Assembly (NCBI RefSeq): GCF_002968835.1
Contig: NZ_PKQK01000003.1
Location: forward strand, 620,001 to 684,000
Direction of reading: 5' to 3'
Length of the DNA stretch: 64,000 nucleotides
DNA from: Paenibacillus sp. PCH8
Lineage (GTDB): Bacteria > Bacillota > Bacilli > Paenibacillales > Paenibacillaceae
The notes below the pieces were generated by a model. That model worked only from the letters and a program-made list of their open reading frames with translations, had not been told where the DNA came from and did not search any database. Positions 55,030-64,000 of the stretch are shown piece by piece. A program made the position numbers and the translations under genes. The first letter of the stretch is position 1. Every line of letters starts with the position of its first letter.

Positions 55030-55559
55030 CTAGCTGTTCGGGACAGTGTAGACCAGGTCTACCTGTTCTCCATTGCTAAATCGATAGAAGCGATAGTAGT
55101 TATGCGTATCATCGTTATAATACACTTGCCATACGTATATACCGTTAACCACACCCGGCATGATTCTCTTGATCTCCCCGGCGGGAACTTCGGAACTGAA
55201 TCGATTGCGTATCTGTGTTTCGGACATGCCGTTCTGCATCAGTTCACTGTGTATTACATTTGCACCCGTAGCAGGTTGATTGTTTACGTCGAATTTAACC
55301 CAGACCATCACATCCTGATTATCCTTGTTTTTGCCGATCAGGGTCCAGTAGATGTTGTCAGAGCCTTCCTTCCCCCCCAGACGTACTTTCGCAGCTCATC
55401 AGGGGATGTAATGCCCAACTGTTCTTGTGCTGCCTGTATCGCAAACGCTTCTTCCTTACGCTGGTCCTGAGTGACATAAACATAATAACGTTGAAGTCCA
55501 AACAGGATCAGAACCAGAGCAAGCAGCGAGATCCATATCCACTTCTTTTTTTTCTTCAA
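55030..55559 (-). pseudogene. tseB: TseB/YpmB-like cell-wall elongation regulator, frameshifted
   Basis: Restored, this is about 176 residues: a Lys-rich start, a membrane helix (WIWISLLALVLILFGL) and an extracytoplasmic pair of PepSY/cystatin-like domains. YpmB (TseB) of B. subtilis has this form, sits near asnS and dinG as here, and acts with PBP2A in cell-wall elongation. Start is TTG 55559 with GGAAG upstream. The break is in a run of seven G on the minus strand (55372-55378); one more G restores one frame. A base missing in such a run is a common sequencing error. Confidence 0.75.
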
Positions 55560-55597
55560 AAGCCGAACTTCCTTTCCCTATGATGCTCTGTCCGCGA

Positions 55598-56902
55598 TTA
55601 ACAAGCCAGCAAACCATCAAATGCCAATTGAGACTCACGCAAAATACGCTCTTCATCCAGCGTCAGACATTCGCCGTGTTTAACCACTTGTTTCCCATCT
55701 ACCCATACATGTTCTACATCTTTGGCAGAAGCCGAGTAGATCGTATGAGAGATCAGGTCTGTATGTGGATAGAAGTGTGCCTGCTCAATGTCCAGGGCGA
55801 TAAAGTCAGCCTTCATACCTGCCTGAAGCGCTCCAGTATTATTCAAAAATATGGATTTGGCACCATATGACGTTCCTAGCAATAATGCTTCGCCAGCAGG
55901 TACTGCGGTCGGATCACCGGATACGCCTTTATGGATTAATGCAGCCAGTCTCATTTCTTCGAACATATCCAGATTGTTGTTGCTTGCTGGTCCATCTGTT
56001 CCCAGAGACACGGTGACTCCTGCTTTGAGTAGATCAGGTACACGCGCAACACCGGAAGCGAGTTTCAGGTTACTTCCTGGATTATGGGATACAGCCACAT
56101 CATGACGGGCCAGAATCTCAATCTCTTCGTCATTTAGATGCACCGCATGCGCAACCAGAGATGGACGGGAGAAAAAGCCCAATTTCTCCAAGTGTGCGAC
56201 AGGACGCAGTCCGTAGTCTGTTACGTTCTGCTCCACTTCACGAAGTGTTTCCGACATATGTGTATGCAGCGGGAGGTTTAAGTCGTTAGCTACCTGTACA
56301 AGCTTCTCTATGTAGTCAGGAGGGCATGTATACGGTGCGTGTGGAGAGATGACGGTTGTAATGCGTCCATCCGCCTGTCCATTCCACTCCCTAGCGAAAG
56401 CAGCCGACTCCTCCAGCTTACGCAGTTGTTCTTCTTCCGAGCACAGACCAATTACACCGCGCGCGAGTGCTGCTCGAACGCCCGATTGTTCCACAACTTT
56501 GGCAACCTGATCCATGTGATCATACATGTCCAGGAAAGCCGTAGTTCCGCCTTTCAACATTTCAAGAACGGAGAGCGAAGTCCCCCAATATACATCTTCC
56601 GAAGTCATTTTGGCTTCCATTGGCCACATTTTCTCCTGCAACCACACTTGCAGCGCAAGATCATCTCCATGACCTCTAAGCAGTGACATCGCTGCATGAC
56701 CATGCGTATTGATCAGACCCGGCAGGAAGAATAGCCCTTTTCCATCTACTTTGGTACAATGTTCGTCTTCATCCGGCAATGTCTCACCAATATGCACAAT
56801 CTTGTCATTCTCAACAACCATATATCCATGGACCACATTCCATGTTGCGCCTTCGTTCACGGCAAATTTACCGTTGTGAATCACCCATCTATTTGTTGTC
56901 AT
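55598..56902 (-). CDS. mtaD: amidohydrolase, MTA/SAH deaminase-like
   Basis: The 434-residue metal-dependent deaminase family enzyme has metal ligands in PGLINTHGHAAM (HxH), SPHAPYTC, LPLHTHMSET, HAVHLND and LGTDGPASNNN. This set matches 5-methylthioadenosine/S-adenosylhomocysteine deaminases; related families act on guanine or cytosine-type substrates, so the substrate is not certain. It overlaps the rex stop by 14 bases. If correct it adds another MTA-handling enzyme to a window that already has mtnE and mtnWXB. Confidence 0.85.
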   Translation of the reverse strand: MTTNRWVIHNGKFAVNEGATWNVVHGYMVVENDKIVHIGETLPDEDEHCTKVDGKGLFFLPGLINTHGHAAMSLLRGHGDDLALQVWLQEKMWPMEAKMTSEDVYWGTSLSVLEMLKGGTTAFLDMYDHMDQVAKVVEQSGVRAALARGVIGLCSEEEQLRKLEESAAFAREWNGQADGRITTVISPHAPYTCPPDYIEKLVQVANDLNLPLHTHMSETLREVEQNVTDYGLRPVAHLEKLGFFSRPSLVAHAVHLNDEEIEILARHDVAVSHNPGSNLKLASGVARVPDLLKAGVTVSLGTDGPASNNNLDMFEEMRLAALIHKGVSGDPTAVPAGEALLLGTSYGAKSIFLNNTGALQAGMKADFIALDIEQAHFYPHTDLISHTIYSASAKDVEHVWVDGKQVVKHGECLTLDEERILRESQLAFDGLLAC

Positions 56903-57542
56903 CTTCCTCGTCGTCCTTTCCGTTCTCCAAGTAATAGGCCAAGCTCAGCAGATCCGTTGTAAAGTCCGCATGATGAATACGGATATGCGGTGGTGTCTTC
57001 AGAATCGTTGGTGCAAAATTAAGGATCGCTTCAATTCCCGATTCAATAAGCTGATTGGCTACATTCTGAGCTTCGGTATCCGGAACCGTAATAATTCCAA
57101 TGCGGATGTTATCGGTTTTAACCACTTCCGTTAATTCGTTCATCGGTTTTACGGTCAAACTGTTGATTTGAGTGCCAATCTTCGGTCCGAATGCATCAAA
57201 TATGGCAACAATCTTCATGTTATCTTTCAGATATGCATTGTAGTTGGACAACGCTTGTCCTAGATTACCGGCTCCTACCAGAGCCACATTAATTTGCTGA
57301 TCAATCTTGAGGATGTGGCGAATTTTCTCAATCAAATAGGATACATCATATCCAATTCCTTTACGACCAAAATCACCGAAGTAAGCCAGGTCTTTTCGAA
57401 TTTGTGCCGGATTCAGATCCAGCCTTTGTCCAAGCTCTTGAGAAGAAACTGTAGTCACCTCACGTTGATGCAACTCGCTCAAATAACGCAAGTATACAGG
57501 CAGACGCCGGACTACCGCTTCTGAAATTTTATCCGATTTCAT
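56889..57542 (-). CDS. rex: redox-sensing transcriptional repressor Rex
   Basis: Rex binds DNA when NADH is low and releases it as NADH rises, controlling fermentation and respiration genes. The 217-residue protein has a winged helix (about 1-75; RRLPVYLRYLSELHQREVTTVSSQEL, IRKDLAYFGDFG) and a Rossmann NAD(H) domain starting NVALVGAGNLGQALSNY. GGGGGAG precedes the ATG. No Rex-box (TTGTGAA-N4-TTCACAA) was found upstream of rex or of ackA in this window. Confidence 0.96.
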   Translation of the reverse strand: MKSDKISEAVVRRLPVYLRYLSELHQREVTTVSSQELGQRLDLNPAQIRKDLAYFGDFGRKGIGYDVSYLIEKIRHILKIDQQINVALVGAGNLGQALSNYNAYLKDNMKIVAIFDAFGPKIGTQINSLTVKPMNELTEVVKTDNIRIGIITVPDTEAQNVANQLIESGIEAILNFAPTILKTPPHIRIHHADFTTDLLSLAYYLENGKDDEEDDNK

Positions 57543-57592
57543 TCTTGCTCCCCCTTACCAAAGCCACGATATAAGAATAGATATTAAGATAA

Positions 57593-57640
57593 GCATCCTG
57601 TATATATTCAAGAACAGATGTGACTTTATATACAGAATGC
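57593..57640. repeat. inverted repeat in the rex leader region
   Basis: GCATCCTGTATATA and TATATACAGAATGC form a 14-base inverted repeat with one mismatch and a 20-base loop, 50-100 bases before the rex start. A T5 tract follows on the plus strand. Whether it is an operator or an RNA hairpin is unknown. The rest of 57543-57758 shows no gene. Confidence 0.4.
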
Positions 57641-57758
57641 TCTTTTTAATTAGGTTATAAGTTCTTAGGTGCAACTGCATTGAATTGAAAGACTCATAAA
57701 GTTTAACGCCATAATGTAGCATCATGCAATGATATAACAACTAAATTGACAGTTACTA

Positions 57759-60613
57759 CTAATCTTTAGCGGGTTTTTCCAACCATTCGGTAATCCGTGG
57801 AACCATCTGTTCTGTGAGCATATGCTCCATTTTGGGACCGGGTAATGAATATAAAAAGAATTTTCCGTAATACGCTTCAATGACTCGTGTATCATAAACA
57901 ATCACAATACCTCTGTCCTTCGAGGTACGTACTAATCGGCCAAATCCCTGCTTGAAACGAATGACCGCTTGAGGCACGGACAGTTTCATGAACGGATTTT
58001 TCTTCTGCTCCTGAAGCAACTCACTCTTGGCTTCTACCAAAGGATGATTCGGCGGCTGGAAAGGCAATCGCACAATAGCGAGACAAGTCAGCGCTTCACC
58101 TGGGATATCTACGCCCTCCCAGAAGCTGCTTGTGCCCAAAAGTACTGTTGCTTTGGCCTCTTGGAACCTGCGAGTGAGCTTGGAACGGCTTCCACTGTCC
58201 ACACCTTGCCCAAGCAACGAGATGTCATTACCAGACAGAGCCTCCTTCAGCGGATCATAGACCTGACGCAGCATCTTGTATGAAGTAAACAAAACCATCA
58301 TACGTCCACGCGTTGCGATCGCGGTTTCCGCAAGGGATTCCACGAGCATATTGACAAAGTGTGCATCACCCACACTGCCCTTCACACTTGGAAAATCACG
58401 CGGAATAACAAGCAGTGCCTGGTCACGATAATTAAAAGGTGATGGCAACATGGATGTTAATAGCCGATTATTATCGGATGCTTCCTGCAAACCAAGCTGC
58501 TCGATCATAAACTGGAATGACTTATCTACAGAGAGCGTGGCCGAGGTAAGCACAACGCTTTTCTTTTTATCAAAAAACAAATCTTTAAGCTGTGCACTAA
58601 CATCTACAGGTACAGCATACAGCTGCAATGACTTGCTGCGGAACTGGCCGCTAGCTTCCATCCAGTACACCGTTTTGGCATCATCCATTCGCATGAAGAA
58701 GCGTAAATTCTCCTTCAATGTTGTCAGATCTTTCAGCAGTCCTGTAATGTCCGTAATCAGGCTATCCGATTGATAGTCATCCTGATCCTCTTTCACCTCA
58801 AGCAGTAATTTATCCCCTTTACGAATCAAATCGCCCAACGTCACATAGATCTGGTTCTCGACGTCTTGCAGCTCCTGCCATTTGGCCGGTTTCTGGGATG
58901 CTTTCAGTCGTAAGGTGAATTGCCCTGTCTCTCCCGGTGAAGCATCGCTTCGTTCAGGTAGCAGACCGAACAGAGCATCACTCAATCGATCCCACAACTC
59001 CTTGACCTCAACTGCGAGCGGGAACATCTGATCCACCATGAAGCCCCATTGCACCGACTTTTCATGTCCGGATAACTGCGAACGCAGCATGGGGAGCTGA
59101 CCATTGCGACTGTCTTTAAACAGACGGGTCAGTGTATGAACCAAGGTGAAATATTTCATATGCAAGCCAAGATGTTTACCAGCCACATCCTCCAGATGAT
59201 GCGCCTCATCAATGACAAGACTCTCATATGCCGGCAGCAACTGATGCGCCGCTTTTACATCCGTGAATAATTTGGAGTGATTCGTAATAATAATATCGGA
59301 CAAACCAGCCTCATGTTTGGCGCGATGATAGAAACATTTGCGGAACCATGGACAAGATCTTCCCAGACAGGACTCTGATTCGCTCTGTACCGTCTCCCAG
59401 AAGTCTCCACCGCGTCCGCTAAGGTTAAGTTCCTCATCGTCTCCGGTTTCAGTCTGCGTAAGCCAGACAATCATCTGAGCCGCCGTGAAATAATCCTCTT
59501 TCGGGGTGGAGAATTCGCGTTTATTGATTTTGTGTTCGAATTTGCGCAGGCACAGGTAATGTCCTCGTCCTTTGAACACAGCAGCCTTAAACGGAAATGG
59601 AATCACTTTGGTCAGCATCGGAATATCCCGCTCTCTCAATTGCTCCTGCAAGTTGATCGTATGCGTGCTGACCATGACTTTCTGTTCTTGCTTCACACTT
59701 TCGTAAATAGCCGGCAACAGGTAACCCAGAGATTTACCCGTGCCTGTTCCAGCCTCGATCAAGAGGTGCTTCTCTTCATCCAGAGCCTGCCTCACACTGC
59801 CGAACATCTGAGTCTGCGCTTCGCGCTCTTCATAATGATCCAGCGTATCCTTCAAGATCTCCCGAACCTGGTCCATAAACTGATCGAAGCCGACACCATG
59901 AAGAGGATTACCCTCCCGTTCGTCACGCGGTGCACCAATATCAGTCCAATCACTCACATTAAGAGCAAGCTGTCGATAATAGGTATGTCCGTCCAGATCC
60001 TGAATCGGCTCTGCTTCCTTCTCACTACGCATCCCGTCCAGGAACCAACCCAAGTCACTGTCTTCTGGTGCGAACAGGTCACTGAGCCGCTGAATCGTGA
60101 TGAGCGGTAATTCCTTCAACTCATCCAGACACTTGAGCAGCACGTAAGCTGTCGCCAGTGCATCACTGTCTGCCTGATGAGGGCGATCATGCTGAAATCC
60201 AAATTCAGAAGATACATAACCGAGTTGATAAGATCCAAGTGATGGGAACGTAATTTTCAGAAAATCAATCGTGTCCAGAATGCGACCGGTGAACGGTAAA
60301 TAACCGCAACGGTCAAGTGCATTCTGCAAAAAGTGAAAATCAAAAGCAACGTTGTGTCCAACAAGAACCACATCGTTAAGCAGCGGAACCATCTCCATCA
60401 TCATCTCTTCGAGTGAAGGAGCGTCCGCCACATCTGCATCGGTAATACCCGTTAACCCGAAATAAACGGGGGAATCGGTACACCCGGGTTCACATAAGAA
60501 CTATATATTTGAGTTATGCTGTAGTCATGATCTATGATGGCAAGTCCGGCCTGTATAATCTCACCGTCGGACTGCGTGCCGGTTGTTTCGAAATCCAATA
60601 CGGCAAATTTCAT
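57759..60613 (-). pseudogene. dinG: DinG-type exonuclease-helicase, frameshifted near the N-terminus
   Basis: Restored length is about 951 residues. An N-terminal DEDDh exonuclease domain (residues 1-170; FAVLDFETTGTQSDGE, VGHNVAFDFHFLQNAL, HQADSDA) is fused to an XPD/DinG-like superfamily 2 helicase (Walker A EAGTGTGKSLGYL, DEAH in VIDEAHHLEDV, and VIVRLPFQPPNHP near the C-terminus). The Cys set around SCLGRSCPWFRKCFYHRA suggests an Fe-S-like site; the B. subtilis protein acts as an exonuclease. Translation from 60613 stops at 60452-60454, and the next frame continues with LTGITDADV; one missing base near 60452-60460 explains this. Confidence 0.85.
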
Positions 60614-60693
60614 TGCAATGTACGATCCCTTCCATTCCAGTCTATGTTACAGCATAGCAAAAAAAAGGGGATTTGAAAATTAACTGACAAAAA

Positions 60694-60736
60694 AGCGGTG
60701 TCCCCGCCGCTATGCCAAAGGAGGGAACACCGTTTT
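60694..60736 (-). terminator. Rho-independent terminator after the TPR gene
   Basis: On the minus strand CGGTGTTCCCT pairs with GGGGACACCG, followed by CTTTTTTG. The loop contains a smaller GCGG/CCGC hairpin. Confidence 0.8.
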
Positions 60737-60755
60737 CTTGTCGCTGAATTCCCGC

Positions 60756-61403
60756 TTAATGGAGGGCCGTCAGCTGATTTGCATATTGCAATTTTCCCCT
60801 GTTCAACCTGCAAGCTTCCATGTTGTACAGTGGCTCGGTCATTGTTGGGTCATGCTGAAGTGCCTGTGCAAAAAGTGAACATGCTGCTTCCGGATTTGCA
60901 TGCTTGGCCTGAATACAGCCCAGGGCGTTACATACGAGCCCTTTTAGACGCGGTGACCCGTTAAGAAACATGATCTGTTGCAAATGTGCTCCTGCCTCTG
61001 CAGTTTGTTCCAGATTCAGATGAGCGAGCGCCAAGTAAAAACGGGTTAATGCACTCTCCGGATGATCGGTCACAACCCGGGAGAACTGCATAATTGCTTG
61101 TGGATACATCTGTAATTTGAAATATCCCTGACCCCGACTGAAACATTCCAGATGGAGTTCCGGCAGCGCGGTGACAGCTTCTTGTTCCGGCTCAAGGGAA
61201 GCAGGCTTATCCAGTTCCCGCTCCCGTACCTGACTCATCTTTTCTTCAAACATCAGCCATTCATCCAGCATTCCGTCACTCATTCGCTTGAGCAGGTTCC
61301 ATTTTTGCAGCAATTCCTGTTTGTTCAGACCTTCAGCGGAAGGATAGCTCTTGATAATTTCATCTAACATGTCGTTCATTTCTGCGAAAACATGCTGGAA
61401 CAT
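60756..61403 (-). CDS. tetratricopeptide-repeat protein
   Basis: This 215-residue cytoplasmic protein has an N-terminal helical region (about 1-80) and three to four TPR-like helix pairs (about 85-205; ECFSRGQGYFKLQMYPQAIMQ, SALTRFYLALAHLNLEQTAE, GLVCNALGCIQAKHANPEAA). TPR units mediate protein contacts; the partner is unknown. It lies between panD and dinG in the same direction, with a terminator after it, so it probably belongs to the panBCD transcript or has its own weak promoter in the 93-base gap. Confidence 0.85.
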   Translation of the reverse strand: MFQHVFAEMNDMLDEIIKSYPSAEGLNKQELLQKWNLLKRMSDGMLDEWLMFEEKMSQVRERELDKPASLEPEQEAVTALPELHLECFSRGQGYFKLQMYPQAIMQFSRVVTDHPESALTRFYLALAHLNLEQTAEAGAHLQQIMFLNGSPRLKGLVCNALGCIQAKHANPEAACSLFAQALQHDPTMTEPLYNMEACRLNRGKLQYANQLTALH

Positions 61404-61496
61404 CGATGCATCCCCACCCTTGAAAAAATGGATTAGTGCAGTAACCTGTACTCATTTTTTGCTTGAAGGGCCGATTTCATTCTCCTTACCAGTCGA

Positions 61497-61880
61497 TTAC
61501 ATAATCGTGGCGTGGACTTCGTGTTTCATCGTTTGCACAGGTTTATTCTGTCCATCTACAAATACGACCGTTGGTTTGTGATTATTTGCCTCTTCTTGAG
61601 ACATCATGGCGTAAGAAATAATAATGACGGTATCTCCCGGCTGTACGAGACGTGCAGCCGCACCGTTAAGGCATATGACGCCGCTCCCGCGTGGGCCTGG
61701 AATCACATAAGTTTCCAAACGCGCACCATTGTTATTGTTTACAATCTGAACTTTCTCGTTCTCCATCAGATCGGATGTTTCCATCAGATCTTCATCTATG
61801 GTAATGCTACCCACATAGTTCAGGTTGGCTTCCGTAACCGTAGCCCGGTGAATTTTGGATTTCATGAGTGTTCTAAACAT
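61497..61880 (-). CDS. panD: aspartate 1-decarboxylase
   Basis: PanD makes beta-alanine for pantothenate. The 127-residue pro-enzyme has the self-cleavage site Gly24-Ser25 (NYVGSITID), which yields the pyruvoyl cofactor, and the GDTVIIISYA motif. It overlaps panC by 8 bases and has GGAGGTG before the ATG. Confidence 0.97.
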   Translation of the reverse strand: MFRTLMKSKIHRATVTEANLNYVGSITIDEDLMETSDLMENEKVQIVNNNNGARLETYVIPGPRGSGVICLNGAAARLVQPGDTVIIISYAMMSQEEANNHKPTVVFVDGQNKPVQTMKHEVHATIM

Positions 61881-62769
61881 GGGACAGCACCTCCGATTTT
61901 TGTAGCCTTATATTGTCAATCAATCTGGTTTTCCCGAATTTTACGGCAAGTGCAATGAGCAGATCGTCACGTCCTTGAACTTCTTCCTGATCTGCGAGCG
62001 GCTCCAGACTTGGAAAAGCCTGAATCTCAGCATAATCAATGACGGCCAGCGGCGAGCTTCCAATGTGCTTACGTAGCATAAGACGAATGTCTGCCGCCGT
62101 GGTCACGCTACCTGAATCTGCTGCTTCTTGCGCCGCACGTAGCGCTCTGGACAGAACCAGCGCCTCACTACGCTGCTCAGCACTAAGGTAGACATTTCGC
62201 GAACTCAGAGCCAGACCATCCTCTTCACGGACGATCGGACACGCTACAATCTCTACAGGTATATTCAGATCATTAACCATCTGTTGAATGACGGCTACCT
62301 GTTGGGCATCTTTCATCCCAAAAAATGCACGCTGTGGCTGTACGATGTTAAACAACTTGGAGACCACCGTCGTTACCCCGTCAAAATGTCCTGGACGGGA
62401 AGCACCACATAAGCGTTCTGTAAGTTGTGAGACAGATACCGTCGTTTGTGTTGCCTGTGGATACATCTCTTCAACAGAGGGAATAAATACGATATCTACA
62501 CCTTGTGAGCGTGCTGTTTCCACATCCCTGTCTTCATCGCGCGGATAACTGTCAAAATCTTCATTGGGACCAAATTGAATCGGATTAACGAATATGCTCA
62601 ATACCACAATATCACTTTGTTGTTTGGCAGCTTGCATCAAGCTTGCATGACCTGGATGAAGATAGCCCATTGTCGGCACCAGACCTACTATGGACTCTCT
62701 GGATCGAATCGCTTGACGCTTCACAATTAGTTCCTGTCTTAACTCTGCGATCGTCCGAAGTACTATCAT
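61873..62769 (-). CDS. panC: pantothenate synthetase
   Basis: PanC joins pantoate and beta-alanine using ATP. The 298-residue protein has the HIGH-type motif PTMGYLHPGHASLM, FVNPIQFGPNEDFDSYPR, and AFFGMKDAQQ with the KMSKS-like SSRNVYLS region. Its start overlaps panB by 4 bases (ATGA). Confidence 0.97.
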   Translation of the reverse strand: MIVLRTIAELRQELIVKRQAIRSRESIVGLVPTMGYLHPGHASLMQAAKQQSDIVVLSIFVNPIQFGPNEDFDSYPRDEDRDVETARSQGVDIVFIPSVEEMYPQATQTTVSVSQLTERLCGASRPGHFDGVTTVVSKLFNIVQPQRAFFGMKDAQQVAVIQQMVNDLNIPVEIVACPIVREEDGLALSSRNVYLSAEQRSEALVLSRALRAAQEAADSGSVTTAADIRLMLRKHIGSSPLAVIDYAEIQAFPSLEPLADQEEVQGRDDLLIALAVKFGKTRLIDNIRLQKSEVLSHV

Positions 62770-63641
62770 GAGTTACTCTCCACCTTTTTTTTGCGTTGTC
62801 CATACAATTGATCCAGAACGCCATCCGCTGCATTGAACACATGCTCTTCCGCCGGGAATGACCGATCTTTAACTTCTTTCGCATAAGCTTCAATACTGGT
62901 TCTGATCAATGCACCAACATCACCAAACGTTTTGACAAAACGTTTGGGCATATAAGGGGAAGCATACTGAACTACATCATGGAATACCAGAACCTGACCA
63001 TCACAGCCTCGTCCAGCACCAATACCGATGGTTGGGATAGACAATTCCTCCGAGATCGCCCGAGCAACTTCTTCCGTGACCAGTTCGAGCACGATACCGA
63101 ACGCACCTGCCGCTTCAAGCGCTTTGGCTTCGTCCATTAAACGTTTCGCGTCCGCTGCATCCTTGCCCTGAATCCGGTACCCACCAATCTGATTGACCGA
63201 TTGGGGTGTCAATCCAATATGTCCAAGAACAGGTACGCCTGCTTGCACAATTGCCTTGACAGTATCCGCAATTTCAACTCCGCCCTCCATTTTGACAGCA
63301 TGAGCATGACCTTCCTGCATCAGGCGACGCACACCTTTCAGCGTCTCATCTACGCTGCCATGGTACGTCATAAACGGCATATCAGCCACTATAAACGTGT
63401 TCTCGGCTCCGCGCACCACCGAACGTGTGTGGTACACCATGTCGTCTATTGTCACCGGAAGGGTGGAGTTATAACCGAGTACCACATTACCAAGTGAATC
63501 ACCCACCAGAATCAGATCGATTCCCGCTTCCTCTGCGAGGAGAGCTGTTGGATAATCGTAGGCCGTTATCATGCTTAGCGGCACGCCATCCTGCTTATAT
63601 TTTTTCATTTTCACAATATTCAACGCTTGTTTGTTAGCCAT
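62766..63641 (-). CDS. panB: 3-methyl-2-oxobutanoate hydroxymethyltransferase
   Basis: PanB adds a hydroxymethyl group to 2-oxoisovalerate (ketopantoate formation). The 291-residue TIM-barrel protein has ITAYDYPTALLAEEAGID, LVGDSLGNVVLGY, KMEGG and GHIGLTPQS motifs. The order panB-panC-panD is as in B. subtilis, where birA lies upstream of panB; birA is expected to the right of the window. The ribosome site before the ATG is weak (GAGAG at 3 bases). Confidence 0.97.
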   Translation of the reverse strand: MANKQALNIVKMKKYKQDGVPLSMITAYDYPTALLAEEAGIDLILVGDSLGNVVLGYNSTLPVTIDDMVYHTRSVVRGAENTFIVADMPFMTYHGSVDETLKGVRRLMQEGHAHAVKMEGGVEIADTVKAIVQAGVPVLGHIGLTPQSVNQIGGYRIQGKDAADAKRLMDEAKALEAAGAFGIVLELVTEEVARAISEELSIPTIGIGAGRGCDGQVLVFHDVVQYASPYMPKRFVKTFGDVGALIRTSIEAYAKEVKDRSFPAEEHVFNAADGVLDQLYGQRKKKVESNS

Positions 63642-63689
63642 TTTCTCTCATGGCTCCTTTCTCCTTTTCAATTAGACGCAACAAAAAAA

Positions 63690-63713
63690 CCTTTTAGTTT
63701 TCCACTAAAAAGT
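63690..63713 (-). terminator. weak hairpin with T tract upstream of panB
   Basis: CTTTTTAG and CTAAAAGG pair across a short loop and are followed on the minus strand by TTTTTTTG. It probably ends a gene to the right of the window. Confidence 0.45.
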
Positions 63714-64000
63714 CCCGAAAAGTCAAAAAAGAGTCACTTGCGATCGTCCCTTCTGTCTCGGTCCTCTTCGGCTCAGAGCAGAATCCAACAACTCACTTGA
63801 ACATATTTCATTTTTGAACTGCTGACTGATACTATGAAACACATCAAAGCAGAACAAAGGTACCTCTTGTCGGAGTGCAATTCGGCAACCATTAGCCGAT
63901 ATCACCTCACGAACACAGTATACCAAAGTTCTGCTCAAACTTCACGTCTTATGTTCATTTTACCCGTGGAAATTCGACAAATTGTTTACGATTTCCATGA
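63714..64000. other. non-coding stretch before panB
   Basis: No convincing gene was found. On the minus strand TATACT (63918-63923) could be a -10 element and GAGGTGA precedes a 39-codon frame at 63773-63892, but the translation has no recognisable features. Confidence 0.35.

Noticed and set aside
63773..63892. A 39-codon frame on the minus strand with GAGGTGA 9 bases before its ATG
   Set aside because: The ribosome site is fair, but the product is short and featureless, and nothing else supports it.
63723..63938. A 71-codon frame on the minus strand before panB
   Set aside because: It starts with TTG and has no ribosome site or recognisable features.

Overview
The window looks like chromosomal DNA of a Paenibacillus-type Firmicute. 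Ribosome-binding sites are strong AGGAGG-type. Promoters resemble sigma-A sites, and control is by a T-box, LicT-type antitermination, a cre site and Fur boxes. There is an SLH-domain surface protein and a GerMN lipoprotein. The block dnaD-asnS-(...)-ypmB/tseB-(...)-dinG-panD-panC-panB largely matches the Bacillus subtilis order. The genus is an inference; no rRNA, tRNA, CRISPR array, prophage or insertion sequence was seen.

Layout: 1-4.6 kb has a partial ABC ATPase, an SGNH hydrolase, a secreted CAP-domain protein, a GNAT acetyltransferase and purT. 4.8-8.7 kb is an iron locus: ferredoxin-NADP reductase-like enzyme, siderophore-binding lipoprotein with a Fur box, and an AraC regulator fused to a siderophore-binding domain (frameshifted here). 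9-12.6 kb is a two-gene heterodimeric ABC exporter. 12.9-18 kb has a double-headed dynamin-like GTPase, a 90-residue protein and nth. 18-24.8 kb is a cell-surface cluster: SLH protein, GerMN lipoprotein and two tandem AMIN/amidase_3 hydrolases. 25-28 kb has a WGR-like orphan and leuCD; next to leuC lies a Fur-box promoter reading into a short transcript with its own terminator, a candidate iron-responsive small RNA. 28.2-32.8 kb is a bglP-licT-bglA operon with RAT, attenuator and cre, followed by a divergent LysR gene.

34-38 kb has a small protein, a carbon-nitrogen hydrolase, and a second AraC-binding-protein fusion with a second siderophore lipoprotein, each with a Fur box. 38.2-45.7 kb is on the plus strand: mtnE, then a T-box (apparently proline) leading proB-proA-proC-mtnW-mtnX-mtnB, so methionine salvage sits in the proline operon. 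45.9-48.3 kb is an ECF-type sigma factor, a putative anti-sigma factor and a three-repeat membrane protein. 48.4-52.6 kb is dnaD, asnS, ackA and a 3-hydroxyacyl-CoA dehydrogenase. 52.7-56.9 kb has a short FtsH-like protease with a membrane-anchored partner, a TseB/YpmB-like protein and an MTA/SAH deaminase-like amidohydrolase. 56.9-63.6 kb is rex, dinG, a TPR protein and panDCB.

Four genes (7064-8703, 54200-54726, 55030-55559, 57759-60613) are each broken by what looks like one missing base. In three of them the break lies in a homopolymer, so under-called bases are at least as likely as real pseudogenes.
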